Positions 39,401 through 48,200 of a stretch of DNA of 64,000 nucleotides are shown here, one piece after another. Made by a program: the position numbers and the translations under genes. The stretch lies in assembly GCA_013399875.1 (NCBI GenBank), contig VXAZ01003882.1, forward strand, positions 1 through 64,000, read 5' to 3'. Source of the stretch: Gymnorhina tibicen. Its lineage: Eukaryota; Chordata; Aves; Passeriformes; Artamidae. The first letter of the stretch is position 1. The number at the start of each line of letters is the position of its first letter. The notes beneath the pieces were generated by a model. That model ran no database searches. It was not told the origin of the DNA and worked only from the letters and a program-made list of their open reading frames with translations.

Positions 39401-42400
39401 TGGAATCAGTACAAGTAAAGGGCTTACAAACAGCTGATGCCAAATTTAAAAAGTATTATGAACTTCAACCCCCACACACATTTACATAATTCCCTACTCA
39501 TTTTCTTACACTCCTTTGACATAGCTTAGGGACCCAACATTTTGTAAGTGCTCTGGAAGTCTTGCAAAACATAGTCACACACTGTTTTAAGTCTCACCTG
39601 GATCTAGCTTCAGAGAACAATGGATTTACACGTCTCATGCTTTGGTTTCCCTTTTCCCTCTAATCCCTGCATTGAACAGATACATTTACTCCATCTGAGT
39701 TGTTCATTAAGAGTCTGCAGTGGTATAGGCTGATATCTATATATATACAGATAGATATAAATGAGTGTGTGTATGTAGAGATATATATATATATACACAC
39801 ACACACCAGCTATATATAGTGGTTTATATTTTTGTAAACTAAATCTGCCAGATACAGAAGATACGGGTTTTCTAACCTGACTATCAGGGTGAGGAGAAGG
39901 ACAGGAAGGGAAGAAGCTGTCTCTTCTTTCTGCTTCTAATGTCCCTGCTAAAACAGGATGATATTTGGGTTTTACCTAGAATAACTTTTTCCATTGTTAT
40001 CTCTGAAATCAAGAGATCACCCTGTGTCCCATGGTGCTCCTGCTCAGTAACAGATTTTCATGGCAGAATTTCTCTCTATGAAAGCATCCAGCACCTTGGC
40101 TTCATCAGTCTATGACTTTGTATTGCTGCACTAGAGATGAGCCTGATGTGACAATCCAGGCATGTTTCAAATGGCATTTTCCAAGCCTGCTTGACCTCTA
40201 ACAAAAAGTGCTGTAGCTAATTTGTTTGGAATGGGACTTGTCTTCCTGATGGCTTCAAAGCCTTAGGTCAGTTTTTACAAGGCTATCTTGGATACCTGGT
40301 GGCTGAAGCCTCTTACTTGAGGGTACCCTACCTAAAACAGGGAATGCTTTGCAAAGTGAAAGAGTTCAGCAAAAGGTAATGAAGACACAGGTAGCATTTT
40401 GCCATTTTGAAGTTACAAAAAAAGCTTTCTGCACTCATACTCACTCCTGTTTCTGTTGCAAGCCAGCAAGCTAAAGACAGCTACTATAAATAGCTGTCAC
40501 TTGGTATTTACTTCTGACATCAGAGTGGAGCCTTGGTCTGGGATTGATATCCTACTCCTGCCCATGTGAGTGTGGCTAGGACATGCCCATCTGCTCCCCA
40601 AGTATGTGGGATCTGCTGTTGGGCATCTCGTTTTCCTTACTTTGCTTCCTTTACAGAGCAGCGGCAGGTAGAAGACAGAAGGCATCTCTGCGGCCCTAAT
40701 TAAGTACTGCTGAAAAAGACCTTCTCTATCACTGGAAACAAAGACATTTCTCCACCTGCCCTAGCCTGTAGGCTCTATGGCCACACACTTGGTTCCTTTT
40801 GTCTCTGTTGCTGTGGGTTACGGAGAGTGAACTCCTGTACTCGGCAATCCTGACTAACACTGACCAGCACTACCTCTTGCGTTTGGTGCTTTTCACTCTT
40901 ATTATAAACCAGAAACCACTAGCTCTGAGCAGGCTGAAGTGGGAAGGATTTGAATGGAAATGTTCTTCAAGTACTAATTTTTGCCATTCATGTTGCCAGC
41001 AAGAGAGTAGGTGGCTTGGGGAACAAAATCTCAGTCTATCGCCTTATGATTTATATTTTTATTTTCGGCTCCAAGAGTAAGAGAAGACTGAAATTGAAAG
41101 GTTTGGATAGGTTGTCATAATTAGAGGACTTGAAGCCGCGCAAATGCTTTTCAAACGACTCTCGAAAGACATTTCATCTGTCAAAAATAATTCATTCCTT
41201 TGTCAGGCTCAAAAAAGCAACTAATCGCTGGCAGATATGTTTATAAGTAAGAGAATACATGCCATGGATTTTGTCCAGCTCTAAAATGTATTAGTGTAAA
41301 TCAAAAGTACCTCCACCGAATATTCTCACCGATGTATTCAAGTGGATGTGGGCCCCCAACCACGCAGCAAAGGCATTAGCAGTGAAATCCAGGAATAAAT
41401 CCAAACTAGCTGCTGTGTGTGCTAGAGATAACTGCTGAATTAAATTGCTTTCAGATGCAACTCTCTTTCTACCTAAAGTCTGACAGTAAGCATGCTGTGA
41501 GATAGATTTTCCCCAGCAAGTTTCCAACCCTATGTTCTCTCTGTACCTAAAAGCATGTGGGAGTGTCTTGGGGCACGGCTGGACCTTGGGGTCTATGTGG
41601 AAACCCTCTCTTTGGCTCTGACCACCAGCCTATCATGGAAAAAACAGCAAATCTGGGAGCGGCCTCCCCAGCACAAAGGGGTAGCAGGAGGCCAAGGGTT
41701 TGTTTCCTCAATAATACAGGAACAGATGCGGAAGAAAGATGAGAGGAGAGCTCATTACCTTGCTAATGTGGAACTCCAGCCTTCTCATGTATCTCTCGAC
41801 CGCTTTGATTTGCTGCAAGAAAGCAAAAGGCAGAGGGTGAGGCACCCTTATATAAATCAGTAAGACACTGCCACACTAGCTCGCTAGTTCCCATGGATCA
41901 GAAATGCTCCCCCTTAAAACACACAGAATTTCCTTGACCACGAATCTGGAATCAGTTGTCCCACGCTACTACTGTTAAGCTGCTGCTCACAATGGAGCTC
42001 CTTCACTTCTGTACCTAGCATATATTTCTAAACAAAAATTATTTTTATTTCTCTAGGTTTATTTCTCTACGATTTCTCCAGGTTTTTCTAATTATTATAA
42101 AAAAATAAAAGAAAGCACAACTTTTTTTAGGTTAAAAACCAGTATTTTCAGTACTTTGAAATCCTGTATTAATATTGATCAGGTTTTGCACTTCAAGATC
42201 CATTCTCTTCCTTAGCAAGCTGGTTTTGAGAATAAACCCAAGCTTGGCATTTTGACTGAAAAAAAAAAGTCAGACTTGTTCAGGAGATATTTTTGAAAGC
42301 TTTTCTTTTCCTTCACCCAAATTTTCCTGCAGGGAAAATGTATTTTCAATTTTTCCTTCTTCAGAACTGGCAGGAGCAGGAATGAACTGGGGCTTGACCT

Positions 42401-45204
42401 GGATCCCCTCCCAGCCCCCTGGTATGCCCCTGTCAGCCCCCATCTGACTGGAGCTGGCTGAGAGAAGTTGTACAAGGGAATGGATTTAATGCCTGTCAGC
42501 TGACAGAAAAAGGAAGTCTCTCTTCCACTTCCTTCCTTCCTTCCTGGCAGGGGTCTGTCTCTCTGCCTGTGCCCATCCCAGAGCCAGTTTGACCTGGCAG
42601 ACCTCAGAAAAAGGGTTGATGGGGTACGTTTGATGCCAGATTAGTGAGCACACTGTGTTTTGATGCTGCATTAGTGGGCAATCCCAGAGCCCCTGGGAAG
42701 AGGAGAGGAGTGGGACTTCTTCCTTTGAAAATGCAGATGCTGGCATGGCTAGGAGACCCCTCTGAGAGAGGTTTCCATGTACACTGTACGGATATTAATG
42801 CTTTCTTGCAAAACAAGTGTTAAAGAGAGCAACATACCTTATCTAAATCGTACAGGACTCCCTGCAACAGAAAACACAAAACTGTGATTAATTTTGCAAC
42901 ACAACAGCACCATGAGAAAGTAGCATCTGACAGTCAGCAGAACTCACAAACAAGACCTTGGCTAGAAAGGAAGAAGAGCTTCAGTGCAAATTCCCTGCAT
43001 CCCACTCCCATCCCCTGGCTGCTCCAGCACCTCAAGAAGGCCACTGTGCATCCACACGACGAAAAAGCGTGGCACGTACCAGGCGTGAGTTCCTTTTCAT
43101 GTCTTTTAACTGAGTAGTCAGCTTATCCAGCTCTGTCTGGTGAACTTCCAGATACTCACTGCAAACACAAACCAGAGAACGATGCATGAGCCCTGCAGCA
43201 CATACCGAGCTGGCTGATGACCATCCTAAAAGAGAATCTGCTTGACAAATGGCTTTCCTCACTGGATGTGTTTACAGAGAAAAACTCATTTACATTGATC
43301 TGTCCTAAAAGCAGCTCCCTGCTGCCTTTTAGGGAATAAATAGGAGCCCACTTACTTAACTGTGTATAAGACCTCAGTGTTCTCTTTACACTGAACAACC
43401 AGTTTCAAGTAAGCTAATCTGCTGCTTAGTTTATGGGCTGGTGCCTTCCAGTCGCTGCCCCTGTATCTGGCTGATAAAAGCCCTGTTATCATCTGGGATG
43501 TTATCTGAAAGGCAATACAAGCCTTTGATAGGACTCTAGGAAACTCAGAGGGAAAAAAATCTGATGTTGAGGTCCCAGACTTCGGGAGCTTTTCTCAAAA
43601 TGTGAATGGAAATGGGATTCTGCCTCCTGTATTCCTGTTTCCCATACAAATATTTTAGATCCTAAGTGTCACAATCCAGACTTCAAGAGGTATCTGTTTG
43701 TCTCTTATGGGGAAGGATCCCTGTTCTTGTTTCTCTAGGCTCTAAAATGTCACAGAAAGCTTCAATCAACAAGCAGGATAAAAGCTCTTACTCCAGGCCA
43801 CTCTTTAGGGCTCGGTAAACCTCTTCCATCCTTTTAGGCTGGGGTTCTTTGGGCGTGGTGCTGTTCTTATGGCCCAAATTATGCATTTTCTTCACCTTTG
43901 CTTGGGGCTTCTTGAGCGCAGAGGAATTTTCAATAAAGGAGTTACACCTGCAAAATGAACATCAAAGAGGAAGAAATCCCTATAAATCACAGAAATCTCA
44001 AAGGAGTGTTGCTTGAAGAAATCTTCTGATATTATCTCTGCTAGCAAAAATGAACCTGCTTCTGTGCCTGCCAGTTAAAGGACTGCATTTCTTTTCAGGT
44101 TAAGAATGTGAACAGCCTGGGATATGTGCTTCCCAAGACAAAAACGCCTGTCTGAAAATGCAAGGCTGAGTCTGAGGCTGGTCAGACATTTCTCTGTCTA
44201 ATACTATGCCTGTCCTAATTCACACTAGAGAGCCCATGAGAGGGCTGAGCTGTATCCAGGTGCTAAAAAGAAAGGGGAGCCCAGATAATTTCAGGTGTAA
44301 AGCCTGCAGCTCCAAAGGAAGATTGGGATTTGGTTAAGAGTGTTTCTGGAGGACAGTATCACATCACTGGTCTTGAGTATGGAGTGTATCTTGGGTATGG
44401 AGTGTATGGCAAAGGGAGGGCAGTTGTCCTGCATACAGGTGCCTCTTTGGTGACTTTTTGGAGGGTAGGTCAGCATCTAACAACCATCACTGACTTGAGC
44501 TGACAATGGGAGGCAACCCTTTGCCTGCTGTTCCTCCTCAATTGCTAACTGGTGGTCTGGCACTGGGAGACCACACAAGTTAAAATCAATTGTAAAGTAG
44601 CCTCCGGGAGCATCAGGGACTGGGTGACTTGGGCATGCCTGTCTCAAAGCCCTAAGTCCTGTCTAGCTAAAGGGAAGTGCATGGAAAGGCTCCGCAGCCA
44701 AGCTCAGGGAAATGTTTTGAATTCGTAGCAGTGCAGCAATGAGAAAACTGTCTTTTAGGTAGCAGTGGCCTTAAACTGGGGGTGATGGGAAGTGTATCGT
44801 GTTCCTGCACATTTCACATGTTGAAAAGGTCACTGCATAAGTTAAAATGATTCTCTGAAGTTCTCTCACAGCTCTGATGCATGTGAGGAAGCCCTGCATT
44901 AATGTGGGAGAGACAAACAGGCAGAGGGTAACAGCTTAGTTATACAAACAATATATGGAGATGTTTTAGCCTAGGACACTGTATTTGGCAGAGTCAGAGA
45001 GAAAGAAGTCCTCTCTCACCTCCTTTCCCCCTTTGTCCCCTAAAGCCCAGGACTCCCTTACAGCCTGATTTTGAAATTCCCCTTAGAGAGCAAGGGCACT
45101 TGCCTGGACCTTCTTTCCTGAAGCCCGCTGAAGCCAGCGAAGGACTGGCTTCTAATAATCCCATTAGGACCTCCTGGGGAGAATGAATGTGATCCTATTG
45201 ACAT
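12375..45204 (-). CDS. RIPOR2: Rho family-interacting cell polarization regulator 2 (FAM65B), 22 coding exons, 1067 aa
   Basis: RIPOR2 is a cytoplasmic and membrane-associated protein that binds RhoA and inhibits its signalling. Family knowledge links it to T-cell quiescence, neutrophil polarity, myoblast filopodia and hair-cell stereocilia, and human variants cause deafness. I joined 22 exons (5'->3': 45204-45104, 43947-43792, 43158-43080, 42861-42838, 41812-41759, 38853-38704, 37832-37769, 33858-33815, 32541-32416, 31031-30883, 29812-29683, 29144-28998, 27664-26975, 24328-24144, 22389-22221, 20799-20664, 19750-19589, 18587-18429, 17399-17197, 15735-15652, 13706-13616, 12475-12375). They sum to 3204 bases with all phases agreeing; human is 1068 aa. 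Residues about 18-28 hold [11 protein letters not shown], about 75-200 are coiled coil, about 200-400 form the conserved PL48/FAM65 N-terminal domain, about 410-630 is a Ser-rich linker, and about 760-1067 is an armadillo-like helical region ending GTEAATAF. All introns are GT-AG except the first coding one (GC-AG). Confidence 0.97.
13616..13706 (-). CDS. RIPOR2: RIPOR2 exon, residues 1005-1034
   Basis: Encodes [20 protein letters not shown] and on to SETLLSL, an armadillo/HEAT-like helix pair. Acceptor CACTTCCCAG, donor CTTG|GTGAGT, phase 0 in and 1 out. Confidence 0.95.
15652..15735 (-). CDS. RIPOR2: RIPOR2 exon, residues 977-1004
   Basis: Encodes 28 residues including [20 protein letters not shown], part of the C-terminal helical repeat. 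Acceptor CTGTTTTCAG, donor CAAG|GTAAGA, phase 0 on both sides. Confidence 0.95.
17197..17399 (-). CDS. RIPOR2: RIPOR2 exon, residues 909-976
   Basis: Contains [20 protein letters not shown] and ends ENRHFREK, close to the human helical-repeat sequence. Acceptor CACTTCTAG, donor AAG|GTAAGT. The + strand ORF over it is a shadow. Confidence 0.95.
18429..18587 (-). CDS. RIPOR2: RIPOR2 exon, residues 856-908
   Basis: Encodes [15 protein letters not shown] then [20 protein letters not shown]. Acceptor CTGCCTGCAG, donor GAAG|GTAGGG, phase 1 to phase 1. Confidence 0.95.
19499..19549. repeat. Imperfect local duplication (CAGTACAT / TCAACTGTTCTC)
   Basis: TCAACTGTTCTC occurs at 19508-19519 and again at 19537-19548, and CAGTACAT occurs three times around them. 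It is intronic, 40-90 bases beyond the donor of the exon at 19589-19750, and looks like replication slippage. Confidence 0.7.
19589..19750 (-). CDS. RIPOR2: RIPOR2 exon, residues 802-855
   Basis: Encodes [18 protein letters not shown] and onward to EECPGLAET, matching the human segment closely. Acceptor TCTTCTCCAG, donor ACAG|GTACAA. Confidence 0.95.
20664..20799 (-). CDS. RIPOR2: RIPOR2 exon, residues 757-801
   Basis: Encodes [20 protein letters not shown] and on to GNITSLTD. Acceptor CTCCACCAG, donor GATG|GTAAGA, phase 0 in and 1 out. Confidence 0.95.
22221..22389 (-). CDS. RIPOR2: RIPOR2 exon, residues 700-756
   Basis: Completes Ser700, then [20 protein letters not shown] and the conserved [17 protein letters not shown]. 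Acceptor CTCCTCCCCAG with a UG repeat just upstream, donor TTCAG|GTACCA. The long ORFs on both strands here are shadows of this exon and its GC-rich flanks. Confidence 0.95.
22443..22473. repeat. (AC)n-C-rich microsatellite
   Basis: (AC)7 followed by a run of seven C and more CA units. On the RIPOR2 transcript this reads as a UG-repeat with a G-run, ending about 54 nt before the acceptor of the exon at 22221-22389. Confidence 0.9.
24144..24328 (-). CDS. RIPOR2: RIPOR2 exon, residues 639-699
   Basis: Encodes [20 protein letters not shown] then [16 protein letters not shown] and an acidic/Gly-rich stretch. The RSRSSS cluster resembles a phospho-dependent 14-3-3 type site. Acceptor GCCTTTGCAG, donor ATAG|GTAAGT. 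Confidence 0.95.
24329..26974 (-). other. RIPOR2: RIPOR2 intron between exons ending residue 638 and starting 639
   Basis: A 2.6-kb intron with no recognised repeat family or additional exon. Short ORFs inside show no family similarity. Confidence 0.8.
26975..27664 (-). CDS. RIPOR2: RIPOR2 large central exon, residues 409-638
   Basis: A 690-base exon encoding 230 residues, phase 0 on both sides. It starts [11 protein letters not shown], is Ser/Thr/Glu-rich and low in conservation through the middle, then becomes conserved again from [20 protein letters not shown] to [10 protein letters not shown]. This is the disordered linker plus the start of the next conserved block. Acceptor TATCTTTTCAG, donor AAAA|GTGAGT. 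Confidence 0.96.
28998..29144 (-). CDS. RIPOR2: RIPOR2 exon, residues 360-408
   Basis: Encodes [20 protein letters not shown] then [13 protein letters not shown], a second RSxSF-type candidate 14-3-3 site. The acceptor TGTTGAAG has A at -3, which is weak, but no alternative AG gives the conserved KWLHP start. Donor TAT|GTGAGT. Confidence 0.94.
29683..29812 (-). CDS. RIPOR2: RIPOR2 exon, residues 316-359
   Basis: Completes Tyr316 and encodes [12 protein letters not shown] then [20 protein letters not shown], ending HSFF. Acceptor ATCTGTAG, donor CTTT|GTAAGC. Confidence 0.95.
30883..31031 (-). CDS. RIPOR2: RIPOR2 exon, residues 267-315
   Basis: Encodes [20 protein letters not shown] then [16 protein letters not shown] and KLNLEITW, the C2-like beta-rich part of the conserved N-terminal domain. 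Acceptor CTCTTACAG, donor GGTA|GTAAGT. Confidence 0.96.
32416..32541 (-). CDS. RIPOR2: RIPOR2 exon, residues 225-266
   Basis: Encodes [20 protein letters not shown] and [17 protein letters not shown], almost identical to human. Acceptor TTCTTTTTTAG, donor TAAG|GTATGC. Confidence 0.96.
33815..33858 (-). CDS. RIPOR2: RIPOR2 exon, residues 210-224
   Basis: A 44-base exon encoding [14 protein letters not shown] after Gly210. Acceptor CCTTCTCAG, donor CGAG|GTATGT, phase 1 in and 0 out. Confidence 0.95.
33859..37768 (-). other. RIPOR2: RIPOR2 intron of 3.9 kb
   Basis: No additional exon, RNA gene or repeat family recognised. The ORFs in it are short and unremarkable. Confidence 0.8.
37769..37832 (-). 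CDS. RIPOR2: RIPOR2 exon, residues 189-209
   Basis: A 64-base exon encoding [20 protein letters not shown]. Acceptor CCAACACAG, donor AAAG|GTAATT, phase 0 in and 1 out. Confidence 0.95.
38578..38610. repeat. Perfect 13-bp inverted repeat with 7-base loop
   Basis: CTTTTTAAGTCAC (38578-38590) is mirrored exactly by GTGACTTAAAAAG (38598-38610). It is intronic, starting 94 bases beyond the donor of the RIPOR2 exon at 38704-38853. Confidence 0.9.
38704..38853 (-). CDS. RIPOR2: RIPOR2 exon, residues 139-188
   Basis: Encodes [20 protein letters not shown] then [18 protein letters not shown] and KEYTE, part of the coiled-coil region. The donor GAG|GTGCAT is weak, lacking G at +5, but the conserved protein requires this boundary. 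Confidence 0.95.
38854..41758 (-). other. RIPOR2: RIPOR2 intron of 2.9 kb
   Basis: Contains the TA/GT-rich microsatellite at 39731-39820 and otherwise nothing I can name. Confidence 0.8.
39731..39820. repeat. Compound (TA)n/(GT)n/(AC)n microsatellite
   Basis: Alternating TATATA, GTGTGT, ATATAT and ACACAC blocks over about 90 bases, intronic in RIPOR2. Confidence 0.9.
41759..41812 (-). CDS. RIPOR2: RIPOR2 exon, residues 121-138
   Basis: A 54-base, phase 0 exon encoding [18 protein letters not shown], coiled coil. Acceptor TTCTTGCAG, donor CAAG|GTAATG. Confidence 0.95.
42838..42861 (-). CDS. RIPOR2: RIPOR2 24-nt microexon, residues 113-120
   Basis: Encodes exactly GVLYDLDK, identical to human. 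Acceptor CTGTTGCAG, donor TAAG|GTATGT, phase 0. Skipping it would leave the frame intact. Confidence 0.95.
43080..43158 (-). CDS. RIPOR2: RIPOR2 exon, residues 86-112
   Basis: Encodes [19 protein letters not shown] then DMKRNSRL, the start of the coiled-coil region. Acceptor GTTTGCAG, donor CCTG|GTACGT. Confidence 0.96.
43792..43947 (-). CDS. RIPOR2: RIPOR2 exon, residues 34-85
   Basis: Encodes [17 protein letters not shown] then the basic [10 protein letters not shown] stretch and [18 protein letters not shown]. Acceptor CATTTTGCAG, donor TGGA|GTAAGA. It requires a phase 2 upstream exon, which fixes the GC donor at 45103-45102. Confidence 0.96.
45104..45204 (-). CDS. RIPOR2: RIPOR2 first coding exon, residues 1-34 (GC donor)
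   Basis: ATG at 45204-45202 opens [15 protein letters not shown], followed by [19 protein letters not shown], aligning with human from residue 1. The exon extends to 45230 with 26 bases of 5' UTR after acceptor TTGTTTTTCAG. The ATG has A at -3. The donor is CCAG|GCAAGT, a GC-AG intron; the nearby GT would put an immediate stop in frame. R18-S-Q-S21 is a candidate 14-3-3 site. Confidence 0.94.
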
Positions 45205-48200
45205 GATTTCAGGGAGCCTTGGAGATATTCCTGAAAAACAACAGAAAGCATTTCAGTGACAACAGAGTTACGGTAAGAGGCAGGCGGTGAGGCCGGACAG
45301 CCTGGTGTCCATCAGTGACGTTAAGGAGTACCTGAACCCCGCGAGGGGCTGCAAGCCAGGACACAAATCTGTTTGCATTGCCAACCATCCCCACTCAAAA
45401 CCAAAATGGTCCTATTTTAACTTCTGACTTACAGCCCAGGGTCTACTGAAAATGTACCAGAGACACAAAGAGGGTCTGGATGTGGGACTAGAAACCAGAT
45501 ACTTCAGTGTGATAATCCCGATGCCATCCCCAATTCCTGCCATGCCTGGCATGCTTCACCCCCAGCCCCAGCATCCCCATCTGTCCTAGAAATTATTACG
45601 GGAGCACGCAGAGCTCTTAGGAGGCGCTCACCATCACTACGAAGTGTGATTATATATAATAATAATTTTTAAAAGGATTGATATGTCATGAACACCTTGC
45701 AGCTCCCCTTTGATCCCTGGTCCCATGGCTGTTCAGCCCAGGGGCTGCTGAGAAGGAAGACGCAGTGGGTGTATGCGCAGCCATGACATGCCGTGATGAG
45801 AGAGGGATGCTCTCCACCGTGAACAGAGAGGAGTAAACAAGCTCCAGGCACTGTATGCTCTGCATTTCATGTGCCCGGGGGGGCCTCAGCAGGGAGGAAG
45901 CCCTTGCCCTCTGTGTGCTCATTTCCAATGCCCAGCTTGGCATCTGCACCAAACTAGGATGATTTCAATCCATCCACAAATAAATAGCAAAGAAGTGCTA
46001 CGGTTCACAGCAGCTTTATCTGCTGCCACAAGGGAAAAGGGGGATGCCTTTATCTTCCTTTCCTCCTTAATCTACTGTTTTTCTTGTCTCTGCCCTCGGC
46101 AGACAATTAAATTGATTTTTCTGCTGCCTTGCTTTTGTGCTACTCTGGCAAGAGGAATGGCCTCACCAATCCGTGAGGAGCACCATGGCCAACACAGGCC
46201 AGGCAGCAGGGCAGGGAGCAGGAGGGAAACAGGGATGCTGGAGAAGGTGCTGGTCAGCAGGTGCTGCCAGACACGGGCTCCCCCATCCTGCAGGACCCAT
46301 CCTCCCCACGCCTCCCATCCATCCTGGGATGTCAGCTCAGCTGATGACACCACTGTGCTGTGAAACGGACTGAGAAATTAGGCCATCTTAAAAATAACCT
46401 GATAGGAAATGAAAAAGAGGAGTTTTTAACAGTTTTTTTCCATCTATTTTAAAAGCTGGACCCAGCCTGCCCCATGCCCCCAGTTCATTTCACTCCAATA
46501 GCTGGGCTGAGGGATGAGCTTGGCAATGAGGCAGGATGGTATGGCAGGGGCTGGAGCTGCCTACAGGCAGTGGAGCTGATGTTCTGTGAAACTCTGACCT
46601 ACAGGGCTGAGGGGGTGACAGCAAGTCTAAATCACCCTCTCATCCCCTCAGATGAGGAATGATTGCGAGTGCCCAAAAAAGCAGCCATTTGTGAAAGCCA
46701 GAGATCTACAATGTGAGCCTTCACAACTGAACATATTTATTAATGATAAGCACCGGAGCTACGTGGTGCTTGCATGGCAAACATTCACTGCAGAAAGCAA
46801 ATATGTGGGGAAACATTGTGCACTGCTCAGTTATATTTAATTTGTAGCGTTAAGCTGGGCAAATACTCTTTGAGGTTGCAGTAGGTGCCATGGCAAGCTA
46901 CTGCTTCTCTGTCAAGGAGACTGCATTGCCCAAGGAGCTGCTTTGTCAGGAATATTTCTGCAAGACCTCTGCCAGAAACACTTCTTCCAGTCCCAGCATT
47001 GCCAGCACTACTGCTAATGAGACACTTTCCCTGTTGCACAACGCAACCAGAGTACATCTTTCTGTTTTAGAAGCGAGGGCTGCCCCCCTTACTGAACAGC
47101 CTCAGAGATACCACATGGGGTGCAATCAAGGACAGTTTTCCCCTCCACTGCGGTCAGCAGGTAATGGTACTTCACCATTAGTGTCCCCGATGCAGCCCAC
47201 CCAGCTCAGGGCTCAGAGTTTAACCACAGCAAGGATAAACCCCTAGGACAGAGGAGTTGCTCTCGGGCAGACCAGGACCATGAGCACCTGTATTGGGCAG
47301 AAACCCATGGCCAGGGGAAAGGGTGAGCAGAGCAGAGAGGCTGAGGAACAGAGATAAACATGCTCCAGCCACAGCTGGAGGTACTTAACTCTTTGGTCAA
47401 TGAGAGCCCAAATTTGGCTCTGTACTCACCCCTAGCTGCAAAAGGCTCTCTGCACACCTCTGCAGGGCTGAGCTCTGCTTAGGCTTGCTAGTATCTCTCA
47501 CAGAACTTGCCAGAAGGCATTTTGCAGCTTCCAGAGTCAAACCTCACATCCCTGTAGATGGTACAGAGTTTCCCTGTGCCAGCTCACGCCTAACAACAGT
47601 TCAAACTCCGCAGAGACCACCTCCTGAGAGACGGAGCAGAAGCCACCCGACCACAGCACTCTGGGGGTCTGCGCAGCAAGTTCCCTTTGGGTTTGCAAAT
47701 AACCTTGAGACAATTAGGCTGCAATCTGCATACTCCCATACAAGGATTTGCATTAAAAATCAGGTCCAGAGTGCCAAGGAGCAGAAAATCCCTTGCCAAG
47801 TGTTCAGCACTTGCATCGCTTGACAGGATGATTAACACACACACTCTGACAACATCTGGAGACCTAGGAGGAGCTAAACAGCACTGACAGTCAGAGGAGA
47901 TTTAGCTGCATAAACATCAACTATTCCTTAAAAAATAAGAGATAATACAAAACTTAGTTGGGTGCTAATCACAACCACATTGGCTATGAAAAGATAAGGA
48001 CTTCAGATTCAGAACTGTTGTGAAAATGCTAGCATCTTCTGCGTGATGAGTCTCTTCTCTGTTAAAGTGAACAGAACAGGAATGGCTTTCACTCTGAACA
48101 GAATCTTAGAGTCCATGTGTGACTGTGCAGAAACACTGGAACTGTTTTGGTTTTCTTTTCCTTCGGGCAAAGTTAAAAAATAAATAATCTTGGAAAAGGA

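Noticed and set aside
45869..46363. 164-aa + strand ORF in the RIPOR2 5' intron
   Set aside because: Low-complexity, no recognisable domain, no splice or promoter context.
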